DNA from: Flavobacteriaceae bacterium MAR_2009_75
GTDB lineage: Bacteria > Bacteroidota > Bacteroidia > Flavobacteriales > Flavobacteriaceae
Direction of reading: 5' to 3'
Length of the DNA: 64,000 bases
Assembly: GCA_002813285.1 (NCBI GenBank)
Contig: PHTZ01000001.1
Span: 2,913,501 to 2,977,500, forward strand
Under the pieces are notes generated by a model, which was not told the DNA's origin, made no database searches, and was given only the letters and a program-made list of their open reading frames with translations. The stretch's first letter is position 1. The number at the start of each line of letters is the position of its first letter. Below, in pieces: positions 32,351 through 40,804 of this stretch. A program made the translations under genes and the position numbers.

Positions 32351-35300
32351 ATGAAAATAAAAGTAATAAAAAATAGATTGAAGTTGAAAATCACTGGATT
32401 TTTACTTCTGTTCAGCTGTTTCAATGCCGCCCCCAATTCGAGCGTTGAATCGGTCAACCAAATTAAGATTACGTTGCACGAGAACAATAAGACACTGGTC
32501 GAAATGTTCGATGCAATCGAGTCAGTTTCCGAGGCTTCTTTTGTGTACAACGAAAAAATACAGAGCCTTAAACTCAAAAAGAGTATCGATTTTGAGGGTG
32601 CTTCGCTGCAAACGGTTATGAAGCGATTGGCGCATAATTTTCCCATTGATTACAAAATTATTTCCACCACGGTTACCGTGACCTTAAAAAACAATGAACA
32701 GGACAAAGTGAGGGTTTCCGGTACCTTAAACGATATCGATGGTTATGCGTTAATGGGTGTTAGTGTGATGGAAGTAGGCACCAATAATGGCGTCGTAACT
32801 GATTTCGACGGCAATTTTATTATTGAAGTTGCCAGAGGTGGAACGCTAGAATTCTCGTACTTAGGAATGATTCCCCAAACTGTACAGGTAAATAACTCAC
32901 GTTCTGACCTGGTCGTTGTTCTAAAGTCTGATGAACAACTGCTAGAAGAGGTGGTCGTTATCGGTTACGGCAGCAAGAGCAAAGAAAAATTGATCGATGC
33001 GGTAAACAAGGTCGACGTGTCCACTATCGAGAACAGACCTTTGGCCAATGCAGCGAATGCCCTTCAAGGGGTAAGCCCAGGTTTGAATATCACACAATCG
33101 AGTGGGAAACCGGGAGAGTCGCCTAGAATCAATATTCGGGGTTTTACTTCGATTAACGGAGGTTCGCCATTGGTTATCGTTGATGGGGTCGAAGGTGATA
33201 TCAATAATCTAAACCCAAACGATATAGAATCAATCAGTGTTTTAAAAGATGCCGGCGCCTCAGCAATTTATGGTGCCCGTGGGGCTTTTGGGGTGGTCTT
33301 GGTGACCACTAAAAAGGCCAAAAAAGGTAAAATTACGGTGAACGTTAGTAATACCACTGCATTCAGTTCGCCAACGATGAATACCGATTTTTTGACCGAC
33401 TCTTACCAGTCGACCATGTTGGTCGATGAAGCTTTTAGAACCGCAGTAGGAAGGTCGTATACCGGATATACCGAACAAGACTATGCAGCACTTTTAGAGG
33501 TTTCGCAAGACCCTTCAAAGGCAAGAGTGGTAATCGACAATCGAAACGGTAGAGATCAGTATGTGCATTATGGTGCTACCGATTGGTGGAATACTTTCTT
33601 TAGAAAGAACGCGCCCTCGAACATTACCAATGTTTCCCTTTCGGGTGGCTCTGAGAAAGTAAGAACATTTTTCTCATATCGAAACTATCATTCAACGGGT
33701 ATCTTAAAGGTGCAAGATGATAATTTCAAGCAGTACAACCTTAGGGGTAAGATTGAGGTAGATGCCAATAATTGGCTCACTTTTACCAATAATATGCAAT
33801 ATAATAACTCGAACGACCTTCAGCATGGGGGTAGCCAATATGGTAATTATGCCGATCCTTGGGGTAGTTTGCTATGGGTACATGCCATACCCGCGTATAT
33901 GCCTGCCAATCCTGATGGAAATGCCTTGTGGAGAACGGAACTGAACAATTACACCGTGGGTGACGGGGTTTATGCCGCACTTTTGCATGGCAAGTCTAAA
34001 CAAGAAACGGTCGATCAAGAATTCTCCAATATTGCCACAGCCGTTATCAGTCCGTTTGAAGGGTTCGATGTAACTGCAAGTTATGCGTTGCGAAAACAGA
34101 CGTATAACCGATATCAAAGGTCGACAAGAATCCCCTATTCCATTTTTGTAGGGGAGGTCGGAACCATGGGAAGTGATCGTTTAAAAGAGTACAACACCCA
34201 GTCAACCTATGACGCATTTAATATATACGGGGAGTATAAAATGCAGCTCGGTAATCATTTTGTAAGCGGTATGGTCGGGTTCAATCAAGAATCTTTTGAA
34301 ACAAAAAGTTTTGAGGCCAGTAAGCTGAACAGTATTTCCGATGATTTGAACTCTTTAGGTTTGGCGACATCCAATGCCGAGGCAAGCGGTAATGCTTCGG
34401 CTTGGGCATTGCAGGGTGTATTCTATCGGGCGTCGTACGATTATAAGAAGAAATACCTATTGGAGGTGAACGGACGATATGATGGTTCTTCAAGGTTTCC
34501 TTCCGATTATCGCTGGGGGTTTTTCCCGTCGGTTTCTGCGGGATGGATAGTTTCAAACGAAGATTTTCTGAAAGACAGCAACGCGGTGAACCAGTTTAAG
34601 CTACGTGCCTCTTATGGTTCTTTGGGTAACCAGAATATTGCTGATTACGCTTACATCCCCACCTTAAATAAAGATATTGATTCAGGCTATGCCATCGATG
34701 GTTCGACCTTAGATTATATAGAATCACCCAACCTGAACCCAAGGGCAATTACTTGGGAAGAAGTGAAAACCTTGAATGTGGGTGCCGACCTGGCCTTTTT
34801 TAAGAATCGTTTGACCGCCAATTTTGATTGGTACCAGCGAAATACCGAAGGTATGTTGACCAAAGGGGCTACTTTGCCTAGTGTTTTGGGTGCTCCTTCA
34901 CCTCAAGAAAATGCCGCTGACCTTCAGACCCGTGGTTTTGAATTGGCATTGGGCTATAATGACACATTTAAATTGGGCAATAACAATTTTGAATTTTCGG
35001 TAGTAGGAACTTTGTCAAATTCTAAAACCAAGATTACAAGGTTTGACAACCCCAATAATAGCTTACTTGATTTTTATGAAGGTATGACAATCGGAGAGCT
35101 TTGGGGCTATCATGTTGAAGGACTTTTTCAAACAGAAGAAGAAGTTGCGGCCCACGCTGATCAAACTAGGGTGTCTAATAGAATAGTTGCCGCAGGCGGC
35201 TTACAGCCCGGTGATGTTAAATACATCGATTTGAATAACGATGGCGTTATCGATGAAGGTGAAAACACATCGGAAAACCCTGGCGATAGAAGAATTCTTG

Positions 35301-35857
35301 GTAATACGGCACCTCAATATCTTTATAGTTTTAAGGTTGATGCAGCTTATAAAGGTTTTGATTTCTCCGCCTTCTTTCAAGGTGTAGGTAAACAAGATTG
35401 GTATCCGCATCGCGACTCGAGGTTATTCTGGGCCATGTACAATCGACCCTATGATTCCTTTATTCGAAAAGATATGGCAAACGATATCTGGACTCCAGAA
35501 AACACAGACGCCTATTACCCGAGACTCTTTGGTTACATCGCATTATCAGAAAGTGATGCGCTAGGGGCGGTAAACGATAGGTATTTACAGAATGTGGCTT
35601 ACCTGAGAATGAAGAATCTGACCTTGGGGTACACCCTGCCGAGTACGATTACCGACCGCATGCCTTTTAACAAATTGAGAGTCTATTTTAGTGGGGAAAA
35701 CCTTTTGACTTTTAGTAAGTTGACGGATTATATTGATCCTGAGGCTGCAAGTAATTCGGTCAACTTGAACTCCCCTTCAACTTCAGCGAATCGAAGTACG
35801 GCACAAACGACGCCTTTCTCGAAAATTTATTCACTGGGTATTTCACTACAATTTTAA
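32351..35857 (+). CDS. SusC-like TonB-dependent receptor with N-terminal STN signalling domain
   Basis: An outer-membrane transporter of 1168 residues. After a signal sequence comes an STN domain (IKITLHENNKTLVEMFDAI, about residues 37-115), used for signalling to FecR, then a carboxypeptidase-like regulatory domain (VSGTLNDIDGYALMGVSVMEVGT), a TonB-dependent plug (LLEEVVVIGYGSKSKEKLIDAV; ISVLKDAGASAIYGARGAFG) and the 22-strand barrel ending in a C-terminal Phe (YSLGISLQF). It imports a ligand captured by the SusD homologue encoded 13 bp downstream and signals its presence across the outer membrane. The ligand is unknown. Confidence 0.95.
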   Translation: MKIKVIKNRLKLKITGFLLLFSCFNAAPNSSVESVNQIKITLHENNKTLVEMFDAIESVSEASFVYNEKIQSLKLKKSIDFEGASLQTVMKRLAHNFPIDYKIISTTVTVTLKNNEQDKVRVSGTLNDIDGYALMGVSVMEVGTNNGVVTDFDGNFIIEVARGGTLEFSYLGMIPQTVQVNNSRSDLVVVLKSDEQLLEEVVVIGYGSKSKEKLIDAVNKVDVSTIENRPLANAANALQGVSPGLNITQSSGKPGESPRINIRGFTSINGGSPLVIVDGVEGDINNLNPNDIESISVLKDAGASAIYGARGAFGVVLVTTKKAKKGKITVNVSNTTAFSSPTMNTDFLTDSYQSTMLVDEAFRTAVGRSYTGYTEQDYAALLEVSQDPSKARVVIDNRNGRDQYVHYGATDWWNTFFRKNAPSNITNVSLSGGSEKVRTFFSYRNYHSTGILKVQDDNFKQYNLRGKIEVDANNWLTFTNNMQYNNSNDLQHGGSQYGNYADPWGSLLWVHAIPAYMPANPDGNALWRTELNNYTVGDGVYAALLHGKSKQETVDQEFSNIATAVISPFEGFDVTASYALRKQTYNRYQRSTRIPYSIFVGEVGTMGSDRLKEYNTQSTYDAFNIYGEYKMQLGNHFVSGMVGFNQESFETKSFEASKLNSISDDLNSLGLATSNAEASGNASAWALQGVFYRASYDYKKKYLLEVNGRYDGSSRFPSDYRWGFFPSVSAGWIVSNEDFLKDSNAVNQFKLRASYGSLGNQNIADYAYIPTLNKDIDSGYAIDGSTLDYIESPNLNPRAITWEEVKTLNVGADLAFFKNRLTANFDWYQRNTEGMLTKGATLPSVLGAPSPQENAADLQTRGFELALGYNDTFKLGNNNFEFSVVGTLSNSKTKITRFDNPNNSLLDFYEGMTIGELWGYHVEGLFQTEEEVAAHADQTRVSNRIVAAGGLQPGDVKYIDLNNDGVIDEGENTSENPGDRRILGNTAPQYLYSFKVDAAYKGFDFSAFFQGVGKQDWYPHRDSRLFWAMYNRPYDSFIRKDMANDIWTPENTDAYYPRLFGYIALSESDALGAVNDRYLQNVAYLRMKNLTLGYTLPSTITDRMPFNKLRVYFSGENLLTFSKLTDYIDPEAASNSVNLNSPSTSANRSTAQTTPFSKIYSLGISLQF

Positions 35858-35870
35858 AATTACACGCACT

Positions 35871-37604
35871 ATGAAATTTAAATATTCAATACTGATTTAC
35901 ATCTTGCTTTTAATCGGTTGTAGCGATGATTATCTTGATAAAGAACCGCTATCAGACGTCACAGAGAACAATTTCTTTTTAAAAGCTAGCGATTTACAAT
36001 TGTATACTAATGGCTTCTATAGAATGTTCCCCAGTACCAGTATTTATGATGGGGATGCCATTAGCGATAATATTGTTTCAACTACCCTTAGCGATGAAAT
36101 GCGCAGTTCGAGAACCATACCTACAACAGGTGGTGGTTGGGATTGGGCCTATCTCAGGGATATCAATTACTTTCTCGAGAATTATGAAAAATGCGAAGAT
36201 GAGTCAGCTAAGGTTCATTATAGCGGGGTCGCCTATTTTTTTAGGGCCTACTTCTATTTTCAGAAATTAAAAAGATTTGGAGAAGTGCCTTATTACGATA
36301 AGACCTTAAGCGCCGAGGATATGGAGAGTCTTCAAGCCTCGCGAGAAAGTCGACAGTTTATCACCGACAAAATTTTAGAAGATCTTGACCGTGCTATTGT
36401 CAACCTCAATGAAGAGGTTCAGGCTTACAGAATTACCAAGTATAGTGCACTCGCTTTAAAATCGAGGGTTGCGCTTTATGAAGGTACTTTCGAGAAATAC
36501 CGAGATGTTTCCGGCTATGAAACCTATCTGAATGTGAGTGTCGATGCCTCTTTGGAATTGATGGAAAATTCTCCATATAGCGTTTATAGTACGGGTGATA
36601 CAAGTACCGACTATATGAACTTGTTCAATTCGCATGATGCTCAAACGAGCGAAATGATTTTGAGTCGGCAGTTCACCCAAACCGTTGCCGTTGACCATAA
36701 CGTTAATTATTATACCACCACATCTTCGTACGGTCGCCCGGGTATGCCGAAAGATTTGGTCAATAGTTATTTGATGGCCGATGGGTCAAGGTTTACCGAC
36801 TTGCCCGATTACAATGAGTTTTTCTTTACCGATGAGGTAGCGGGTAGAGACCCTCGTTTATCACAAACGATTCGTACTCCTGGTTATATTAGGAAAGGAG
36901 AAGCCATGGAATTGGCTCCCAATCTTGGTGCGACAATGACGGGTTACCAATTGACCAAATATGTAACGGAACCGGTGTATGATACCAACGATGAATCCAT
37001 AACCGACTTACCCATTCTTCGTTTCGGTGAAGTACTATTGAACTATGCGGAAGCAAAAGCTGAACTTGGCACACTGACCCAGACTGACTTGGATGTATCT
37101 GTTCAGTTATTGAGAGATAGGGTGGGGATGCCTGCCTTAAGCTTAGCTGATGCCAATAACAGTCCAGATTCTTTTTTAGAAGAACAATACGCTACCGTTA
37201 GTGGCGCGAACAAAGGCGTAATTCTAGAAATTAGAAGAGAACGAAGAATCGAGCTTTATATGGAGAACCACCGTTGGAACGATATTGTACGCTGGAAAGC
37301 AGGTCAAACATTAACACAGCCTTTACGCGGATTGTATTTTCCTGGGGCAGGGGAGTACGATATGGATTCTGATGGAAATATAGATGTTGTTTTATTTGAA
37401 GGTGATGAACCTGCAGGTCAAGTACAGGGCGTGCAGTATATAAAAATTGACTCTGATATATATTTTGATGAGAACAATTTGATTGACCCTCAGCCCGATT
37501 TCAATAATAGAAATTTCGATGAGAATAGAGATTATCTATATCCAATACCTCGAGTTGAGTTACAGTTGAATCCGAACCTGACCCAAAATCCCGGTTGGGA
37601 ATAA
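35871..37604 (+). CDS. SusD/RagB-like surface nutrient-binding lipoprotein
   Basis: A SusD-family protein of 577 residues with a lipoprotein signal peptide (cleavage before the Cys in LLIGCSDDYLDKEPL). The SDD after the lipid-bearing Cys fits the flavobacterial surface-export signal. TPR-rich central region (LKSRVALYEGTFEKY), and the family C-terminal motif ELQLNPNLTQNPGW. It forms the lid of the preceding SusC channel and binds its ligand at the cell surface. The stop is 5 bp before the phosphatase-family gene, so they form one operon. Confidence 0.93.
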   Translation: MKFKYSILIYILLLIGCSDDYLDKEPLSDVTENNFFLKASDLQLYTNGFYRMFPSTSIYDGDAISDNIVSTTLSDEMRSSRTIPTTGGGWDWAYLRDINYFLENYEKCEDESAKVHYSGVAYFFRAYFYFQKLKRFGEVPYYDKTLSAEDMESLQASRESRQFITDKILEDLDRAIVNLNEEVQAYRITKYSALALKSRVALYEGTFEKYRDVSGYETYLNVSVDASLELMENSPYSVYSTGDTSTDYMNLFNSHDAQTSEMILSRQFTQTVAVDHNVNYYTTTSSYGRPGMPKDLVNSYLMADGSRFTDLPDYNEFFFTDEVAGRDPRLSQTIRTPGYIRKGEAMELAPNLGATMTGYQLTKYVTEPVYDTNDESITDLPILRFGEVLLNYAEAKAELGTLTQTDLDVSVQLLRDRVGMPALSLADANNSPDSFLEEQYATVSGANKGVILEIRRERRIELYMENHRWNDIVRWKAGQTLTQPLRGLYFPGAGEYDMDSDGNIDVVLFEGDEPAGQVQGVQYIKIDSDIYFDENNLIDPQPDFNNRNFDENRDYLYPIPRVELQLNPNLTQNPGWE

Positions 37605-37609
37605 TTTAA

Positions 37610-38482
37610 ATGGAAATGAAAAAGATGAAAAAAAGCATACTTGCTTTGCTACTATTAATGGGGCCGTTGCTGGCAGTTTCACAGACTGCTGAACCAATCA
37701 GGGCAATGACCTTTAATATTCGATATGCCAGCCCTAATGATGGAATCAATATTTGGGAAAATAGAAGGGACTGGCTTTGTGAAAGCATCAATTTTTTTGA
37801 AGTTGATGTTTTCGGGGCACAAGAAGTCATAGAAGGCCAATTGAACGATATGGTAGAACGGCTTCCCGATTACGATTATGTCGGTATCGGAAGAAATGGA
37901 GGTAAAGAAGGCGAATTTTGCCCGGTGTTCTACAATAAAGAAGAGTTTGAACTCTTGGATAGCGGAACGTTATGGCTATCTGAAACCCCTGAAAAAGTAA
38001 ATTCTAAAGGGTGGGATGCGGCATTGCCAAGAATTGCCACCTGGGTAAAGCTCCGAAGAAAAACTAGCAAAGAAGAGTTGTTCTTTTTTAACACCCATTT
38101 TGATCATAAGGGTGAAAAAGCCCGTATTGAGAGTGCCAAGCTTTTGCGTATGCAAATTAAAAAGATTGCCGATGATGCCCCGTTTTTACTTACTGGGGAT
38201 TTTAATTTTCCACCGTCGGCCGAGGCCTATGACTTGCTTTTGGAAGGAAAACCCAAAAGCTTAAATGTATCGGATGCTATTCATAAAGCCAAATTGGTAT
38301 ATGGCCCCCAGTATACTTTTAATGGTTTTAGATTAGAGCCTGATCAAGATAGGAAACGTATAGATTATATTTTTTGTAATGATGATATAGAGGTTCATAA
38401 ACATCACACTTTAGATGGTCAAAGGGGAGGTAACTATATCTCCGATCATTTTCCGATAATGGTAATTGTTAGTTTGCGTTAG
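37610..38482 (+). CDS. Secreted endonuclease/exonuclease/phosphatase family hydrolase
   Basis: The 290-residue protein begins with a signal peptide (KKSILALLLLMGPLLAVSQ). The EEP core follows: MTFNIRYASP, FGAQEV with the metal-binding Glu, NTHFDHKG, TGDFNFPP with the Asp-Asn pair, and the terminal SDHFPIMV with the catalytic His. All key residues are present, so it should be an active Mg-dependent phosphodiesterase or phosphatase in the periplasm or at the surface. It is the last gene before a terminator hairpin and 5 bp after the susD-like gene. Such proteins occur with SusCD pairs; the substrate (sugar phosphate, inositol phosphate, nucleotide) is unknown. Confidence 0.9.
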   Translation: MEMKKMKKSILALLLLMGPLLAVSQTAEPIRAMTFNIRYASPNDGINIWENRRDWLCESINFFEVDVFGAQEVIEGQLNDMVERLPDYDYVGIGRNGGKEGEFCPVFYNKEEFELLDSGTLWLSETPEKVNSKGWDAALPRIATWVKLRRKTSKEELFFFNTHFDHKGEKARIESAKLLRMQIKKIADDAPFLLTGDFNFPPSAEAYDLLLEGKPKSLNVSDAIHKAKLVYGPQYTFNGFRLEPDQDRKRIDYIFCNDDIEVHKHHTLDGQRGGNYISDHFPIMVIVSLR

Positions 38483-38494
38483 TTTCATTTTTCA

Positions 38495-38528
38495 AAATGT
38501 CGCTCTCTTTGAACGGAGAGCGGCATTT
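38495..38528 (+). terminator. Intrinsic-type terminator after the SusCD-phosphatase operon
   Basis: A 13-bp stem (38495-38507 with 38516-38528, one G-U pair) closes an 8-nt loop and is followed by ATTTT. It lies 12 bp after the phosphatase stop and would insulate the ECF sigma gene downstream. Confidence 0.75.
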
Positions 38529-38628
38529 ATTTTGAAACCTGTAACTATTTCATAACATACACATAAAATCTAAATCACTTTGCACCACGATTGCAGATGT
38601 ATTTTAGAAGCTCAATACCAATCACCAA

Positions 38629-39153
38629 ATGAGTTACCAATTATCTGATGAACAGCTGCTTGATAAAATGAAATTGGGAGACCAAGAATCATTCAGGCTA
38701 ATTTATAACAGATACTTTGAAGATTTATATAAGTATACCCTGGGCCTTGTTAAAGACAGACAGATTGCCGAAGACCTTATTCAAGAACTTTTTATTGGCC
38801 TGTGGGAAAAGAAAGATAAAATAGATATTTCGAACCTTAAGGCCTATTTTACTACAGCTCTTCGACATAAGGTGATTAATGTCTACCGCAACAACAAGTA
38901 CGTAGATTTAGATGATCAGTTAGTTGCATCACTGCCAAGTCCGAATTCGGTTGATGACAAACTAAAGGAAAATGACCTTGAGATTGAATTCAAGAGTATA
39001 CTGAACAAATTGCCCAACAAATGCAGAAATGTTTTTTATCTAAGTAGAATCAAGAGATATAAAAATAGGGAAATCGCCGAAGAACTTGATATTTCAATTC
39101 GCACGGTCGAGGCTCATATCAGTAATGCACTTCAGCATTTTAAGGCATATTAG
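38629..39153 (+). CDS. ECF sigma factor (Bacteroidetes expansion family)
   Basis: A 174-residue sigma-70 ECF factor with region 2 (FRLIYNRYFEDLYKYTLGLVKDRQIAEDLIQELFIGLWEKK) and region 4 (LPNKCRNVFYLSRIKRYKNREIAEELDISIRTVEAHISNALQHF). ECF sigma factors of this type direct SusCD operons and are held by FecR. The usual order is sigma-fecR-susC; here sigma is 6.4 kb behind fecR, after a terminator, with its own promoter region. Pairing with the FecR at 31310-32248 is likely but not proven. Confidence 0.92.
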   Translation: MSYQLSDEQLLDKMKLGDQESFRLIYNRYFEDLYKYTLGLVKDRQIAEDLIQELFIGLWEKKDKIDISNLKAYFTTALRHKVINVYRNNKYVDLDDQLVASLPSPNSVDDKLKENDLEIEFKSILNKLPNKCRNVFYLSRIKRYKNREIAEELDISIRTVEAHISNALQHFKAY

Positions 39154-39346
39154 TTTTCAGCCATACAATAACACCTACCAGACCTTATAAATAGACAATA
39201 CGGCCCAGCTAATCTTTGAAGAAGTTTAGCCCATTGCACATTTTGATGGAGGAGAAGATTAAAAGACATGAAAATTATTGATACTGCTTATAAGCTTATC
39301 GAGACGGTGAAAAAGTAGCTCATTAAGTTATAAGTCTCATGCATTG

Positions 39347-39389
39347 ACAGAGACTATTCGGCTGATGAGCTCCCTTATATAGTCTCTGT
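39347..39389 (+). promoter_or_regulatory. Perfect 11-bp inverted repeat upstream of dinB
   Basis: ACAGAGACTAT (39347-39357) and ATAGTCTCTGT (39379-39389) are perfect complements separated by 21 nt. It may act as a long-spaced operator or an RNA hairpin in the dinB leader; there is no T-run, so it is not an intrinsic terminator. Confidence 0.55.
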
Positions 39390-39427
39390 TAAACTTTGCC
39401 TCAAAATTAGGATTTATTCCCAATAAA

Positions 39428-39440
39428 TGGAATTATTCCA
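39428..39440. promoter_or_regulatory. Near-palindromic candidate operator before dinB
   Basis: TGGAAT-T-ATTCCA, with 6-bp arms and a one-base centre, sits 29 bp before the dinB ATG, where a damage-responsive repressor could block transcription. The SOS box of this group is not known to me, so this is only a candidate. Confidence 0.3.
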
Positions 39441-39469
39441 TATTTTAGCTGTCCATTCCTACGATAGTT

Positions 39470-40684
39470 ATGCAGAAGACCATTTTACATTTAGACCTTG
39501 ATACATTTTTTGTATCCGTAGAACGCCTCATCAATACCAAACTCAAAAACAAACCTTTGTTGGTTGGTGGTTTGAGCGATAGGGGCGTGGTGGCGGCCTG
39601 TAGTTATGAAACCCGTGGTTATGGCGTGCATTCGGGTATGCCCATGAAAATGGCGAAAGAACTATGTCCTGAAGCGTTTACCATTAAAGGTAACGCCGGT
39701 ACGTATAGCAAGTATTCTGATGCGGTTACTGAAATTATACAAGAACAGGTACCCCTTTTTGAAAAATCGAGTATCGATGAGTTTTACGCCGACCTAACGG
39801 GAATGGACCGCTTTTTTGGTTGTTATAAGTATGCCTCTGAATTGCGGCAACGTATTGAAAAAAATACGGGATTACCAATTTCTTTCGGACTTTCGGTCAA
39901 TAAGGTAGTTTCTAAAGTAGCAACCAACGAAGCTAAACCTCAAAACCAGCTAAAGATAGATTACGGACTCGAAAAAACATTTCTTGCGCCTTTATCCATA
40001 AAAAAAATACCCATGGTAGGCGATAAAACGTATCAGACCCTTCGAAACCTAGGGTTGCGACAGGTACGCACTATACAAGAAATGCCCGTTGATGTGATGC
40101 AACGTGTGTTGGGCAAAAATGGGCGGGTCATTTGGAAAAGGGCCAATGGCATTGATCACACCCCGGTAATTCCGTTTTGTGACCGTAAGTCTATTTCTAC
40201 CGAGCGTACCTTTGATAAAGACACTATTGATGTAGTAAAACTGAAGGGCATTCTTATAGCCATGACCGAAAACTTGGCTTATCAACTACGCCGGGGTGAA
40301 AAGTTAACGGCCTGCATTGCGGTCAAGATCAGATATTCCGACTTTAATACTTATTCGAAACAATTACGTATTCCCTATACCAGTGCCGATCATATATTGA
40401 TTCCTAAAATTCTAGAAATGTTCAAAACACTGTACAATCGAAGATTGTTGGTGCGATTGGTAGGTATTCGGTTCAGTCATTTGGTGTCGGGCAATTATCA
40501 AATCAATCTTTTTGACGATACCGAAGAGATTTTAAACCTGTATAATGCGATGGATCATATTCGAAAACGCTATGGTGATAAGAGTGTGGTTCGTGCCTCG
40601 GCCATGGGCGCACGAACCATCGGTCGAATGCAAAACCCGTTCGATGGCCGGCCACCGATTGTACTCGCACACCGGAAACAGTAG
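39470..40684 (+). CDS. dinB: DNA polymerase IV (Y-family, translesion synthesis)
   Basis: The 404-residue protein is a Y-family polymerase: HLDLDTFFVSVER (metal-binding Asp9), VAACSYETRGYGVHSGMP, and SSIDEFYADLTG with Asp103/Glu104, followed by helix-hairpin-helix and little-finger regions. It copies past DNA lesions with low fidelity. A shorter-than-usual dnaE homologue lies 120 bp downstream on the same strand. The polymerase and dnaE cassette of many bacteria is damage-induced. Confidence 0.93.
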   Translation: MQKTILHLDLDTFFVSVERLINTKLKNKPLLVGGLSDRGVVAACSYETRGYGVHSGMPMKMAKELCPEAFTIKGNAGTYSKYSDAVTEIIQEQVPLFEKSSIDEFYADLTGMDRFFGCYKYASELRQRIEKNTGLPISFGLSVNKVVSKVATNEAKPQNQLKIDYGLEKTFLAPLSIKKIPMVGDKTYQTLRNLGLRQVRTIQEMPVDVMQRVLGKNGRVIWKRANGIDHTPVIPFCDRKSISTERTFDKDTIDVVKLKGILIAMTENLAYQLRRGEKLTACIAVKIRYSDFNTYSKQLRIPYTSADHILIPKILEMFKTLYNRRLLVRLVGIRFSHLVSGNYQINLFDDTEEILNLYNAMDHIRKRYGDKSVVRASAMGARTIGRMQNPFDGRPPIVLAHRKQ

Positions 40685-40804
40685 CTAATCAAGCGTGTTA
40701 GGTTATCAGCTTTCGTAAATGCTTCACTGTGCGCTAGGGTAGAGCTGCTGTCGATTAAAAAGTGTTGAATTATGCTATGATTTCTCTTAACCAATAGTAA
40801 ACAT

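Larger units (their letters stand above)
39154..39469. other. Leader/intergenic region before dinB
   Basis: About 315 bp containing an 11-bp hairpin (39347-39389) and a short inverted repeat 30 bp before dinB (39428-39440). A 16-codon ORF with a purine-rich upstream sequence (39268-39318) resembles nothing recognisable. No lexA or umuD-like gene is present. Confidence 0.5.

Noticed and set aside
39268-39318. 16-codon ORF upstream of dinB with a purine-rich Shine-Dalgarno-like stretch
   Set aside because: No similarity to LexA/UmuD or any peptide known to me; probably chance.
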